Shown in pieces: positions 21,705 through 28,382 of a stretch of DNA of 35,735 nucleotides; the stretch's first letter is position 1, and every line of letters begins with the position of its first letter. The notes below the pieces were generated by a model. It did not search any database. It had not been told where the DNA came from and worked only from the letters and a program-made list of their open reading frames with translations. The stretch is from a virus: positions 1-35,735 of the IMG/VR virus record IMGVR_UViG_3300046001_006250; one strand, given 5' to 3'. The translations under genes and the position numbers were made by a program.

Positions 21705-22463
21705 TCAAACGTAAGGCCAAAGAAATTTGGCTGTAATAGGAAGTTCACCAAAAAAAAACTCTCCACTCGGAGCTTGTACATTAATAGTTAAATCAAGACC
21801 TGGTTCATTGTCAGATAAATGCTTCCTAAACTCAGCTGAATCCATTGGTGACATGGTATCAATAAATTGTGCAATAGCAGCCTTTTCTCTAATACCATCA
21901 ATCTCAGTAATTTGACTTTGTAATCTAAGCGTCATAACTTGGCTAATCGCATTTGAACCCATTTTTTTGGTTCTTGATTGATCTTCTTTAACCAACTTAT
22001 CATCTTCATCAGACGTTAAATATTTAAATTTAACCGTTTTTTTGCATTTTGGTAACGTAAATGAACACTCACCGTTTTCATCTGGTTTTAACGCATTTTC
22101 TTTTATTGGTAATTGACTGATATCAATATCCTCTGTAAATTTTTCATTTGTTTTAGGGTCAGTTAATTCTACTGGGTAGATCTCACCATAACCTGTTGCT
22201 CTTAAAAAGAAGATAATAGCGTTTCTATCACCTGGTAATAATTGACCAGCTTTGATATCTTTATCTAAAATCTTTTTTTCTAATAAAACATCTAAAACTT
22301 TACCACTTTGTAATAAGTTTGGTGATGTTAAAATGTTCTCATCAGCAGCTGTCATATAAGCAACCTTGATAGTATCTTTTTTGTTTTTGTAAAATTTACC
22401 ACCTGAAGGTAAGCTAATCACATCATGTGCTGGTTCAAAGTAAACTTGTTGTTCGTTATCCAT
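21705..22463 (-). CDS. Baseplate hub protein, T4 gp26-like (T4 baseplate family, 252 aa)
   Basis: A 252-aa protein with the layout of the T4 gp26 baseplate-plug family: LPSGGKFY at about 18-25, then a KVAYMTAADENILTSPNL-type block, a LLPGDRNAIIFFLRATGYG block at about 95-113 and a beta region with a lone CSFTLPKC cysteine pair (about 151-158) where homologues often carry CxxC. The C-terminal half is helical with TMSPMDSAEFRKHL, and the end is FFFGELPITAKFLWPYV. In T4, gp26 closes the tip of the hub. Its own sigma-70-like promoter lies just upstream (22485-22512) and a divergent endonuclease gene starts 117 bases away. The last 77 bases of the gene are also open in the frame of the next small gene and contain a T9 run. 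Confidence 0.82.
   Translation of the reverse strand: MDNEQQVYFEPAHDVISLPSGGKFYKNKKDTIKVAYMTAADENILTSPNLLQSGKVLDVLLEKKILDKDIKAGQLLPGDRNAIIFFLRATGYGEIYPVELTDPKTNEKFTEDIDISQLPIKENALKPDENGECSFTLPKCKKTVKFKYLTSDEDDKLVKEDQSRTKKMGSNAISQVMTLRLQSQITEIDGIREKAAIAQFIDTMSPMDSAEFRKHLSDNEPGLDLTINVQAPSGEFFFGELPITAKFLWPYV
21750..21758 (-). other. T9 slippery run, candidate programmed frameshift site
   Basis: On the minus strand nine consecutive T encode Phe236-Phe237-Phe238 of the gp26-like protein (in-zero-frame TTT TTT TTT). A -2 or +1 shift here enters the frame of the downstream gp51-like gene, which is open across the run, and would give a fusion of about 315 aa. Perfect re-pairing after slippage is possible because all three codons are identical. 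Confidence 0.35.
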
Positions 22464-22484
22464 ATTTTTTATTTATTTAGATTA

Positions 22485-22512
22485 ATTATAGTACATTATT
22501 AAATAGTGTAAA
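22485..22512 (-). promoter_or_regulatory. Sigma-70-like promoter ahead of the gp26-like gene
   Basis: The minus strand carries TTTACA (22507-22512), a 16-base spacer and TATAAT (22485-22490), about 20 bases upstream of the ATG at 22463. The -10 box is perfect and the -35 differs at one position from TTGACA. This gap lacks the coding-strand TATTTAT element that precedes most other tail genes. Confidence 0.5.
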
Positions 22513-22555
22513 CAGTATTTTTTTTAAAATATACAATTTACCCCGTTTTTAATAA

Positions 22556-22562
22556 TACTTAT
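22556..22562 (+). promoter_or_regulatory. TACTTAT element, weak promoter candidate for the endonuclease gene
   Basis: TACTTATTATAAT lies 17 bases upstream of the ATG at 22580. It differs at one position from TATTTATTATAA ahead of the neck gene at 31377 and also contains a TATAAT box (22563-22568). No good -35 hexamer is present. Confidence 0.3.
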
Positions 22563-22579
22563 TATAATAATACGCAGAT

Positions 22580-22981
22580 ATGGCCAAAAAGAAAAGAAAA
22601 ATTGGAAAATTATTTAAAAAAATGGGTGGTACTTCAAATCTTGAGGTATCTTTCGCTGAAATACTTACGAGTTTAGATATAAAATTTGAACAACATTTTG
22701 TTTTTAAAAAAAGAGAATTTGATTTTTTATTAACTGAACATAATATTTTGGTTGAAACTCATGGTTGTTTTTTCCACTGTTGCAAAAAACACAATCCAGA
22801 GGCTAAATACGCCTTTCAAAGACGAAACCTAAAGAATGATCAGTACAAAGTTAAACTGGTCAAATTTGACCCCACATACACCTTATTAGTCATTTGGGAA
22901 CATGAGGTGAATACCCAAACAGTACTAACGGAAAAAATTAATACTTTCATCGGAAAATATAGTAAATTACTAAATGAATAA
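22580..22981 (+). CDS. Vsr-like / PD-(D/E)XK endonuclease, probable free-standing homing endonuclease (133 aa)
   Basis: A 133-aa basic protein. The core is EFDFLL (D48), NILVETHGCFFHCC (E59, H61, H66) and N83...D87..K90, then LLVIWEHEVN (W106-E107-H108). This is the Vsr/very-short-patch-repair-like arrangement of a catalytic Asp, a (V/E)-x-(H)GCFFH strand and a terminal iWEhE motif. Vsr itself nicks at T:G mismatches, but phage genomes carry many Vsr-like proteins that act as free-standing homing endonucleases. This is the only plus-strand gene in a 28-kb minus-strand structural module, wedged between the tail tube and hub genes with its own gap on both sides, which fits an inserted selfish gene. 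Repair or host-DNA degradation are alternatives. The MAKKKRK start may help DNA binding. Confidence 0.8.
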   Translation: MAKKKRKIGKLFKKMGGTSNLEVSFAEILTSLDIKFEQHFVFKKREFDFLLTEHNILVETHGCFFHCCKKHNPEAKYAFQRRNLKNDQYKVKLVKFDPTYTLLVIWEHEVNTQTVLTEKINTFIGKYSKLLNE

Positions 22982-23010
22982 AAAAAAAGGGGTCGCATAG
23001 CACCCCTTTG
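22982..23010 (-). terminator. Terminator between the endonuclease and tail-tube genes
   Basis: An 8-bp stem pairs AAAGGGGT (22986-22993) with ACCCCTTT (23002-23009), with an 8-base loop. On the minus strand it is followed by a continuous T tract, so it mainly ends the tail-tube transcript. On the plus strand it directly follows the endonuclease stop and may act weakly there too. Confidence 0.85.
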
Positions 23011-23029
23011 TAAAATTAATTGAAAAATT

Positions 23030-23518
23030 CTAGTAAACCAATATACAACGATCCATTCTCAATGTAACCGTAATATCTGCAATTTCATCATCGCTGTATT
23101 CTAACGATCCAAAATCAGCATTGGTTATAAATGTACCTTGAAGGATCCATTTTTCTACAACAACACCCGTTGGATCAAGCATTTCTAATTCTATATCTTT
23201 TTTATAACCAGCAGCATAACCCATTCTACCAGTAACAGACTCAGCATGTAAACGAACCCATTCCATTAACGCTTGTGAAGCAGAAGGACCGATAGGATCT
23301 TTAAACGTAACGTCAATAGCATCCCATGTAAATCTACCAGCTACATATGTAGAAGTATTTAAAAACGGTATCTCAACTTCGTTTATTGCGATTTTAGGTC
23401 TTGATGTAGAGATTACAAACCACTCGTTAATTCCAAGTGAGCTTGGGAATCTTAAAATAAATCTGTTCTTTCTTTTTGGTTCGTAAGGAACAGGCATTTT
23501 CATTAATAAGTTAGCCAT
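23030..23518 (-). CDS. Tail tube protein, T4 gp19-like (162 aa)
   Basis: 162 aa, a typical length for gp19-type tubes. It begins MANLLMKMPVPYEPKRKNRF, then LRFPSSLGINEWFVISTSRPK, and has the beta-sandwich pattern GRFTWDAIDVTFKDPIGP, a helix QALMEWVRLHAES, and a C-terminal W-I-L-Q-GTFITNADFGSLEYSDDE...TVTLRMDRC strand set. This matches the tube monomer fold that stacks as hexamer rings inside the sheath. It is monocistronic: a TATTTAT element lies upstream and strong terminators lie on both sides. That is suited to high, separately set expression of a multi-copy protein. Confidence 0.92.
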   Translation of the reverse strand: MANLLMKMPVPYEPKRKNRFILRFPSSLGINEWFVISTSRPKIAINEVEIPFLNTSTYVAGRFTWDAIDVTFKDPIGPSASQALMEWVRLHAESVTGRMGYAAGYKKDIELEMLDPTGVVVEKWILQGTFITNADFGSLEYSDDEIADITVTLRMDRCILVY

Positions 23519-23555
23519 ATTTTTTCTTTATTTAGTTTTGTTTTATTGTTTATTA

Positions 23556-23562
23556 ATAAATA
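23556..23562 (-). promoter_or_regulatory. TATTTAT element, candidate late promoter of the tail-tube gene
   Basis: The minus strand reads AAAGATATTTATTAATAAAC, 37 bases upstream of the ATG at 23518. The core GATATTTAT is shared with the sites before the sheath gene and the 244-aa gene. Confidence 0.55.
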
Positions 23563-23612
23563 TCTTTATTTTTGTATTTGTACACTTTTTTTAAAAAAAT
23601 ATTTAGGAATAC

Positions 23613-23643
23613 TTGACTTTTCGCGTTTTTTATATTATTTTTG
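23613..23643 (+). promoter_or_regulatory. Bacteroidota-type promoter pointing into the tube-sheath gap
   Basis: TTG (23613-23615), a 20-base spacer, then TATTTTTG (23636-23643) match the TTG-N17-23-TAnnTTTG promoter of Bacteroidota. The same TTGACT also lies 17 bases from TATTTT in sigma-70 terms. It faces right, away from the tube gene, and no plus-strand protein gene follows. Confidence 0.4.
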
Positions 23644-23730
23644 TTAAGGTACTTAACCAAAGTACTCTATTCATATAGTACTATAATATATTATCTATTA
23701 TATTCTATTATATATATGTACTATATATTA
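23643..23730. repeat. AT-rich segment with four GTACT copies and small inverted repeats
   Basis: GTACT occurs at 23649, 23662, 23678 and 23718. GTTAAG-GTA-CTTAAC (23643-23657) is a short perfect hairpin. TAGTAC (23676-23681) and GTACTA (23718-23723) flank an almost purely A/T stretch of alternating TA that can partly pair. It could be a protein-binding array, an unwinding element or RNA structure. Confidence 0.5.
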
Positions 23731-23820
23731 TTTTTCTTTGTTACTTTCTTTTTAACCACCAGCATAAATTAACCAACGATAAAAAAAATATGGGGGTACT
23801 ATTAACGCACCCCCAATTTT
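23650..23820 (+). ncRNA. Candidate small RNA between plus-strand promoter and terminator
   Basis: The interval begins about seven bases after TATTTTTG (23643) and ends at the hairpin 23791-23815, which is followed on the plus strand by AATTTTATT. It would be about 170 nt with no convincing ORF. The evidence is only promoter plus terminator placement, and the hairpin also serves the opposite-strand sheath gene. Confidence 0.22.
23781..23820 (-). terminator. Terminator after the tail sheath gene
   Basis: A 7-bp G/C-rich stem pairs TGGGGGT (23791-23797) with ACCCCCA (23809-23815), with an 11-base loop. On the minus strand it is followed by ATATTTTTTTT. It lies a few bases past the sheath stop codon. 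The remaining 23519-23780 gap is noncoding and is described in the neighbouring entries. Confidence 0.85.
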
Positions 23821-23821
23821 A

Positions 23822-26800
23822 TTATATGTTATCAAATGATACGTTTTGTGGAGTTACTGTAAATTCAAGTTCAATGAATTCTAAAGTAGGTGTTGGTTTG
23901 ATAAAGATTCTACCTCTTAATGTGTTTCTATCGTTATCTTCAACGTCCATTGCAACGCTAACTCTAAAGTCTGTTAAACCTCTTTCTTTTCTGATGTTAT
24001 CCAAAATTGGGTTAACCAAAGACAAGAATTGATTTCTAACTGTAGTATCGTTTGGATCAAATAATAATCTCTTAGATACACTCATGATCAATCTTCTTGC
24101 TTGTAATAACAATCTTCTGATGTTAAGTCTATCAAGAGCACTTGATTTGATTTGCAAGTTTCTGTTACCCCAGATAACAACCCCAACGTCTGAATAAGTC
24201 GCTAATGGATTAATTCTACCTGGATATAAAACATCTCTAGATTCTTGGTCAAGAACAATACGAGCTCTATTACATTTTACTAAACCTCTATTGTAACCAG
24301 CAGTTGCAAACCAAGGGAATGCTACGTTATCAGTGTAAGCCATGTTTCTTACTACTTCAGCAGTAGGTGGGATAAACAAGTTTGCATTGTTGTCTGTATC
24401 TACGATTTGAATCCAAGGATAGTAAACCGCAGTGTAGTTAGAATCAATTTCAGTATTTTCTAATTCACTAACGATATCTTCCGCATAGTACCAGTTTTCA
24501 GTATCTGAAGGGTTGTTATTGTTTAACAACTTGATATCAGGTAATGTTGGTAAATAAATCGCATCCAATCTTTTTTCTTCAACAACCTCAATTGCATCTC
24601 TAACCAAGTCAGTATTATTTAAAATATCAATACCTGGTGTTGCTAAAATATTGATAGCAGTTTCTTCTGGGTTTTGGAATTTTTTGATACCGTACATTGT
24701 AGCGTAGTAATCAGAAGTACCAAATAACTCAGCGTATTCAACATTTGTGAATGTATCGAATAATCCAGCTACGAAACCAGTTCTACCGATTTTATAATCA
24801 TCTGTGTTTGTTCTGTTAACTCTATACTCATCCCAACCATCAAAACCACCATAAAATAAAGCTGTGAATTTTCTTGTTCTCATGTTATTGTATGGGTGAG
24901 TTGTTGTTCCATCAACAACTATTGGATCAATGAATGAAGCGACACCAACAGAAAAAACTTGTTCTCCAGTTACAGAATCAATAAGGCTACTTGCGTTAAT
25001 ATCCATGTGGAAACCTTTTGTTTTAGTTACGTAATCATCTCCAGTGTTATAAGCGTTGTCACCTAAAGTACTGATTTTACCTTTGAATAATAACAAATCT
25101 TTATCAGCACCAAATTGAGTTGAAAAACCTAAGTAGTGTTTTCTTATTACATCACCACTAGAAACTGTAGCGTTAGCAAATGGCGGGTTATAAATTGTAT
25201 CACCAGGTGCATAATATTTAAGTTTGTATGGTATTTCTGGAACCTCTGTAGCTGTGTAACCGCTTAAACCATTTGTTCTAAATTCATATCCTTCAAAACC
25301 AGCTGGAACACCATCTATAGGGGCGTTTATAGCCATTTCAAGTACAACATAAGAACTCTTAAGTGGATATTTGTTATCAATTGTACCTATTTTTCTACCA
25401 ACAAAGTTATCTAACGATTCGTCCATTGTACAATCAACAAATTTTTCAATTATAGAAGCGTTTGCATCTGTGTCACTAAATGATCTAACGTAGATATCAA
25501 ATGTTTTCTTAGATAAATCAACATTAGCGATTGAAGCTTTAATTTCAGTATTAGCGTTAGCACCGTCAGAGATTGAGATTAATCTAAACAATCTTTGTGG
25601 TAAACCACCTCTTAATTCAGATACGAAGAAAGGTGTTACTGGTGATTGATACTGGAATCTGTAGTGATCCCAATCATTAACTGATGTTAATTCACTGTAT
25701 AAACCTTTAATTTTACCGTTTAATCTACCAAATTTTAAAGAAGCATCATAAGTTTCCTCAACGTAGATATAAGAATCTTTATTGTTTGGTGTTGTACCAA
25801 CCACTTTTTTAATGTAGTTAGATTTTGTGCTATCTAAAGAAACTGTATATGTGAATGTGCTACCAGTTGGGTTTGCACTTGTACCAGTTAAATCAAAAGC
25901 TAAGTATGGATCATTAACAATCCCTATTGGGGCAACCATATCCAATGTGTTAACTTTATAACCTAATATATCTGAAGTATAAGTACCTCTACTTCTTATA
26001 GTTGCAACATTTTTGTTATGACCTTCCATGAATGGATCAGCCATTAAATCAACAGTGAATAATTCTAAAACACCATTAATAATAGTAGCACCAGCAGATG
26101 TAAATGTGTGGCAATATAAAGCAAACGAAGGTCCGTTATATGTTTGAGTACCTGTGTTATATGTTAATTCATTATTTAAGATATAAGCATCTCTATCAGC
26201 AGAAGGTATTGTAAAAGGTAACTCATATGCATCAACATAATTTGGTGTTAAACTGTGTGTAGCTGCGTCAACTGTTAAATCAGTATCCATATCTTGAGTC
26301 AAAAGACCCCAGTATAAAGCATCACCAACATAAAAGTCAGCTGTTGTATAAGTACCAATAGTTGTAAAGAATTGATTAAATGATGTATCAAAATCTGTTG
26401 TATCAACACCAGTTGCGGTAGCGATATAATCAATTAAATCAGTATTACCAGAAACCCCAGTGACATAAAAAGTATTACCGCTAGTATCGAACTGAAAATT
26501 AATTGATGTTTGAGTAACACCGCTAGTTGTTAAAGTTGATTGATCGATCGCACCTAATGTTTTAATAACCCAAGCCATACCAGCATCGTAGCCAGATAAA
26601 CCTAAAAGTCTTGTTACATACAATTGGTTTGATTGAGTTAAATACTGTTTTGCAATGTACGGTAATTCGTACTTAACAATCTGCGTATTTTTAAATTTTT
26701 CTGGGTTAGTACCACCAAAAGTAGTTTTAAATTCATCGAAATTTCTGATGAATATTGGTTGGAATGCTGGACCTTTTAAGGTTTCACCAACTAAACCTAA

Positions 26801-26887
26801 TGTTGTAACACCAACTGTCTCAGTTGTAAATGATAAGTCCTTTTCGGTTGTGTAGACACCTGGAGATGCATAAACTTTGTTTGCCAT
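23822..26887 (-). CDS. Tail sheath protein, T4 gp18-like (1021 aa)
   Basis: The N-terminus MANKVYASPGVYTTEKDLSF and the following GLVGETLKGPAF and FDEFKTTFGG segments are the classic opening of contractile sheath proteins. The C-terminal part is equally typical: GYNRGLVKCNRARIVLDQES, NPLATYSDVGVVIWGNR, a basic helix LNIRRLLLQARRLIMSVSKR, LFDPNDTTVRNQFLSLVNPIL and a final beta segment ending TVTPQNVSFDNI. At 1021 aa it is far longer than T4 gp18 (659 aa). The extra length lies in the middle (roughly residues 120-700) and is Thr/Asn/Asp/Gly-rich, as expected of surface-exposed insertion domains. A TATTTAT element lies upstream and a terminator downstream, so it is probably monocistronic and strongly expressed. 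Confidence 0.95.
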   Translation of the reverse strand: MANKVYASPGVYTTEKDLSFTTETVGVTTLGLVGETLKGPAFQPIFIRNFDEFKTTFGGTNPEKFKNTQIVKYELPYIAKQYLTQSNQLYVTRLLGLSGYDAGMAWVIKTLGAIDQSTLTTSGVTQTSINFQFDTSGNTFYVTGVSGNTDLIDYIATATGVDTTDFDTSFNQFFTTIGTYTTADFYVGDALYWGLLTQDMDTDLTVDAATHSLTPNYVDAYELPFTIPSADRDAYILNNELTYNTGTQTYNGPSFALYCHTFTSAGATIINGVLELFTVDLMADPFMEGHNKNVATIRSRGTYTSDILGYKVNTLDMVAPIGIVNDPYLAFDLTGTSANPTGSTFTYTVSLDSTKSNYIKKVVGTTPNNKDSYIYVEETYDASLKFGRLNGKIKGLYSELTSVNDWDHYRFQYQSPVTPFFVSELRGGLPQRLFRLISISDGANANTEIKASIANVDLSKKTFDIYVRSFSDTDANASIIEKFVDCTMDESLDNFVGRKIGTIDNKYPLKSSYVVLEMAINAPIDGVPAGFEGYEFRTNGLSGYTATEVPEIPYKLKYYAPGDTIYNPPFANATVSSGDVIRKHYLGFSTQFGADKDLLLFKGKISTLGDNAYNTGDDYVTKTKGFHMDINASSLIDSVTGEQVFSVGVASFIDPIVVDGTTTHPYNNMRTRKFTALFYGGFDGWDEYRVNRTNTDDYKIGRTGFVAGLFDTFTNVEYAELFGTSDYYATMYGIKKFQNPEETAINILATPGIDILNNTDLVRDAIEVVEEKRLDAIYLPTLPDIKLLNNNNPSDTENWYYAEDIVSELENTEIDSNYTAVYYPWIQIVDTDNNANLFIPPTAEVVRNMAYTDNVAFPWFATAGYNRGLVKCNRARIVLDQESRDVLYPGRINPLATYSDVGVVIWGNRNLQIKSSALDRLNIRRLLLQARRLIMSVSKRLLFDPNDTTVRNQFLSLVNPILDNIRKERGLTDFRVSVAMDVEDNDRNTLRGRIFIKPTPTLEFIELEFTVTPQNVSFDNI

Positions 26888-26924
26888 ATTTAGTTAATTT
26901 TGTTTATTTAATTTTATCTTATTG

Positions 26925-26931
26925 ATAAATA
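26925..26931 (-). promoter_or_regulatory. TATTTAT element, candidate late promoter of the sheath gene
   Basis: The minus strand reads CTGATATTTATCAATAAG, 37 bases upstream of the ATG at 26887, at the same distance as the copy ahead of the tube gene. The rest of the 26888-26990 gap is A/T-rich with no convincing hairpin. Confidence 0.55.
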
Positions 26932-26990
26932 TCAGATTTTTTACCAAAAAACCAGAATATTTGTTGATTTTTAAAATTCTTTTTTTATTT

Positions 26991-27758
26991 TTAAATATTT
27001 TCTGTTATTGTAAAAGTTCTACTAATCGCTGGTGTCACAATATAATCATCTGGATCTGATAAAAAACCTTGTAAATTAAAATTGTACATTTGCACATAAA
27101 ACCTTTTATTATCAAGATCAGTCACTTGACTTTCATCTGAAGAATCTTCTAAAATAATTGGAATATAATGTCCATTAACCACCGTATAAGCTTGCTTGCT
27201 TTGAAAATTTTTTAAAACGGTTGCGTTAAATTTATTAAGTTCTTGTTGTCTATAAGCGAAAATTCTAACATCGTAAGTTATATCAACAGGAATTGGTTGT
27301 GGTATTTGATAAACGTCAACACCCATTTTATTACCATCCCAAGTTGGAACTTCCGCATACGTATAATGTTTACCTGTCGGTATATTATAAATTAAAGATG
27401 GGTTTGTACCGTATTTTGTATCTGGATTTCTAACGATATTAATAAACGGAATCTTTAAATTTTTGTACTCATCTGAAAATTTCCATGTTTGTGAAAACTC
27501 ATTCCATTTCTGGATACCCATCATAAAAACAGGTACTTTCTCACCGTCAAGAGAAATAGCTAATTCGTTAGTAATAAACTCTTTAAAACCTCTATCTAAA
27601 TCAACATGCATCACACCCTTTGGTAAATACGTATCATTGTTGGTGATCATATCTTTCATATTTTCAGCCGCACCGCTTTGCATTGAGTAAGGATACTCTA
27701 TGTTTGCACGTTGTTGTGTAAGATTAATATTCTTTTTAAATGAACCTGGTAAAGCCAT
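26991..27758 (-). CDS. Tail completion / sheath-stabiliser-like protein (T4 gp15-like, 255 aa)
   Basis: A 255-aa protein. The central part has IPQPIPVDITYDVRIFAYR followed by QQELNKFNATVLKNFQSKQAY, GHYIPIILED and a C-terminal RRFYVQ-like plus QGFLSDPDDYIVTPAISR block. The (Q)PIPVDITY-x-V pattern followed by N-x-F...L..F is what I expect of the neck/tail-terminator group that includes T4 gp15 (and gp3). These proteins cap the tube and sheath and join the tail to the head. It lies two bases after the gp14-like neck gene and directly before the sheath gene, the order gp14-gp15-gp18-gp19 seen in T4-like phages. The precise choice of gp15 over gp3 rests on gene order. Confidence 0.68.
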   Translation of the reverse strand: MALPGSFKKNINLTQQRANIEYPYSMQSGAAENMKDMITNNDTYLPKGVMHVDLDRGFKEFITNELAISLDGEKVPVFMMGIQKWNEFSQTWKFSDEYKNLKIPFINIVRNPDTKYGTNPSLIYNIPTGKHYTYAEVPTWDGNKMGVDVYQIPQPIPVDITYDVRIFAYRQQELNKFNATVLKNFQSKQAYTVVNGHYIPIILEDSSDESQVTDLDNKRFYVQMYNFNLQGFLSDPDDYIVTPAISRTFTITENI

Positions 27759-27760
27759 GT

Positions 27761-28294
27761 TTATAGTCCCTTAAATACGTTAGGATCCACGTTTGTACAT
27801 TTTATTCTTTTAAAATAACCAGAGTAACCAAATTGGGTACTTGGGTTATCAGTATTCACGGTATCATCATCAAAAACCGTAAAATATTTAAAATTGTTTT
27901 GTCTATCCGAATAACCAATAATATCACCATAACTTATTTCGGTATTCTTCTCATCCAATTGTTTCTGTAAAACCGTAAACTCAAGATTTCCATAGTCTTG
28001 ATACCTTAAATTACCGTTTGGTGAATATGATTTATTCTCACCATTTTCAAGGTTAAGTATAACCTTTAACTCGACTGGTGATAAAAATCTGATATCATTT
28101 ACGTTACTTTCACCGTAAACATCATCCATTTGTGTGTTAACCCTATCAACTCTAAATAAAACAACAGTAAAATTCATATCACCCTCGATTAGCTCTGTTG
28201 CCATATCAAGCTCAAGTTGAAAATCTTCTTCGTCATAAAACCTATTCAACCTTGTATTTGGTATTCTAGTTTTTCTTTCCATTGCTGTTTTCAT
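27761..28294 (-). CDS. Neck protein (T4 gp14-like, 177 aa)
   Basis: A 177-aa protein with a VVLFRVDRVNTQMDDVYGES block at about 44-63, FLSPVELKVIL, a LRYQDYGNLEFTVLQKQLDE block, a SYGDIIGYSDRQNNFKYFTV block and a C-terminal YFKRIKCTNVDPNVF. DVYGES followed by a (P)xEL strand and a GD-x-I turn matches T4 gp14-type neck proteins. These form the ring joining head portal vertex and tail. It leads the minus-strand late module and is separated by only two bases from the gp15-like gene. The start is uncertain: the ATG at 28294 abuts the TATTTAT element directly, so if that is a promoter the real start may be Met5 at 28282. Confidence 0.68.
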   Translation of the reverse strand: MKTAMERKTRIPNTRLNRFYDEEDFQLELDMATELIEGDMNFTVVLFRVDRVNTQMDDVYGESNVNDIRFLSPVELKVILNLENGENKSYSPNGNLRYQDYGNLEFTVLQKQLDEKNTEISYGDIIGYSDRQNNFKYFTVFDDDTVNTDNPSTQFGYSGYFKRIKCTNVDPNVFKGL

Positions 28295-28301
28295 ATAAAT
28301 A
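28295..28301 (-). promoter_or_regulatory. TATTTAT element, candidate late promoter of the neck operon
   Basis: The minus strand reads AAAGTATTTATATG; the element touches the annotated ATG at 28292-28294. As a -10-type box it would start transcription inside the annotated first codons and favour Met5 (28282) as the true start. Confidence 0.45.
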
Positions 28302-28319
28302 CTTTGATTTATTAATGAA

Positions 28320-28348
28320 TTGACTTTATCCTAAAAATTTATTATTAT
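28320..28348 (+). promoter_or_regulatory. Sigma-70-like promoter ahead of the helicase gene
   Basis: TTGACT (28320-28325), a 17-base spacer and TATTAT (28343-28348) lie 34 bases upstream of the ATG at 28383. This is one mismatch per hexamer with ideal spacing. An AAGG (28365-28368) is present but 14 bases from the ATG, too far for a good ribosome site. Confidence 0.55.
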
Positions 28349-28382
28349 TAAATAACAATAAATTAAGGTAAAACAAACATAA

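Noticed and set aside
21692-21781. Start of the gp51-like gene at 21781 (87 aa)
   Set aside because: The extra 30 residues overlap the gp26-like gene out of frame and lack a ribosome site; the internal ATG at 21691 has AGGA at good spacing. The overlap is kept only as a possible frameshift zone.
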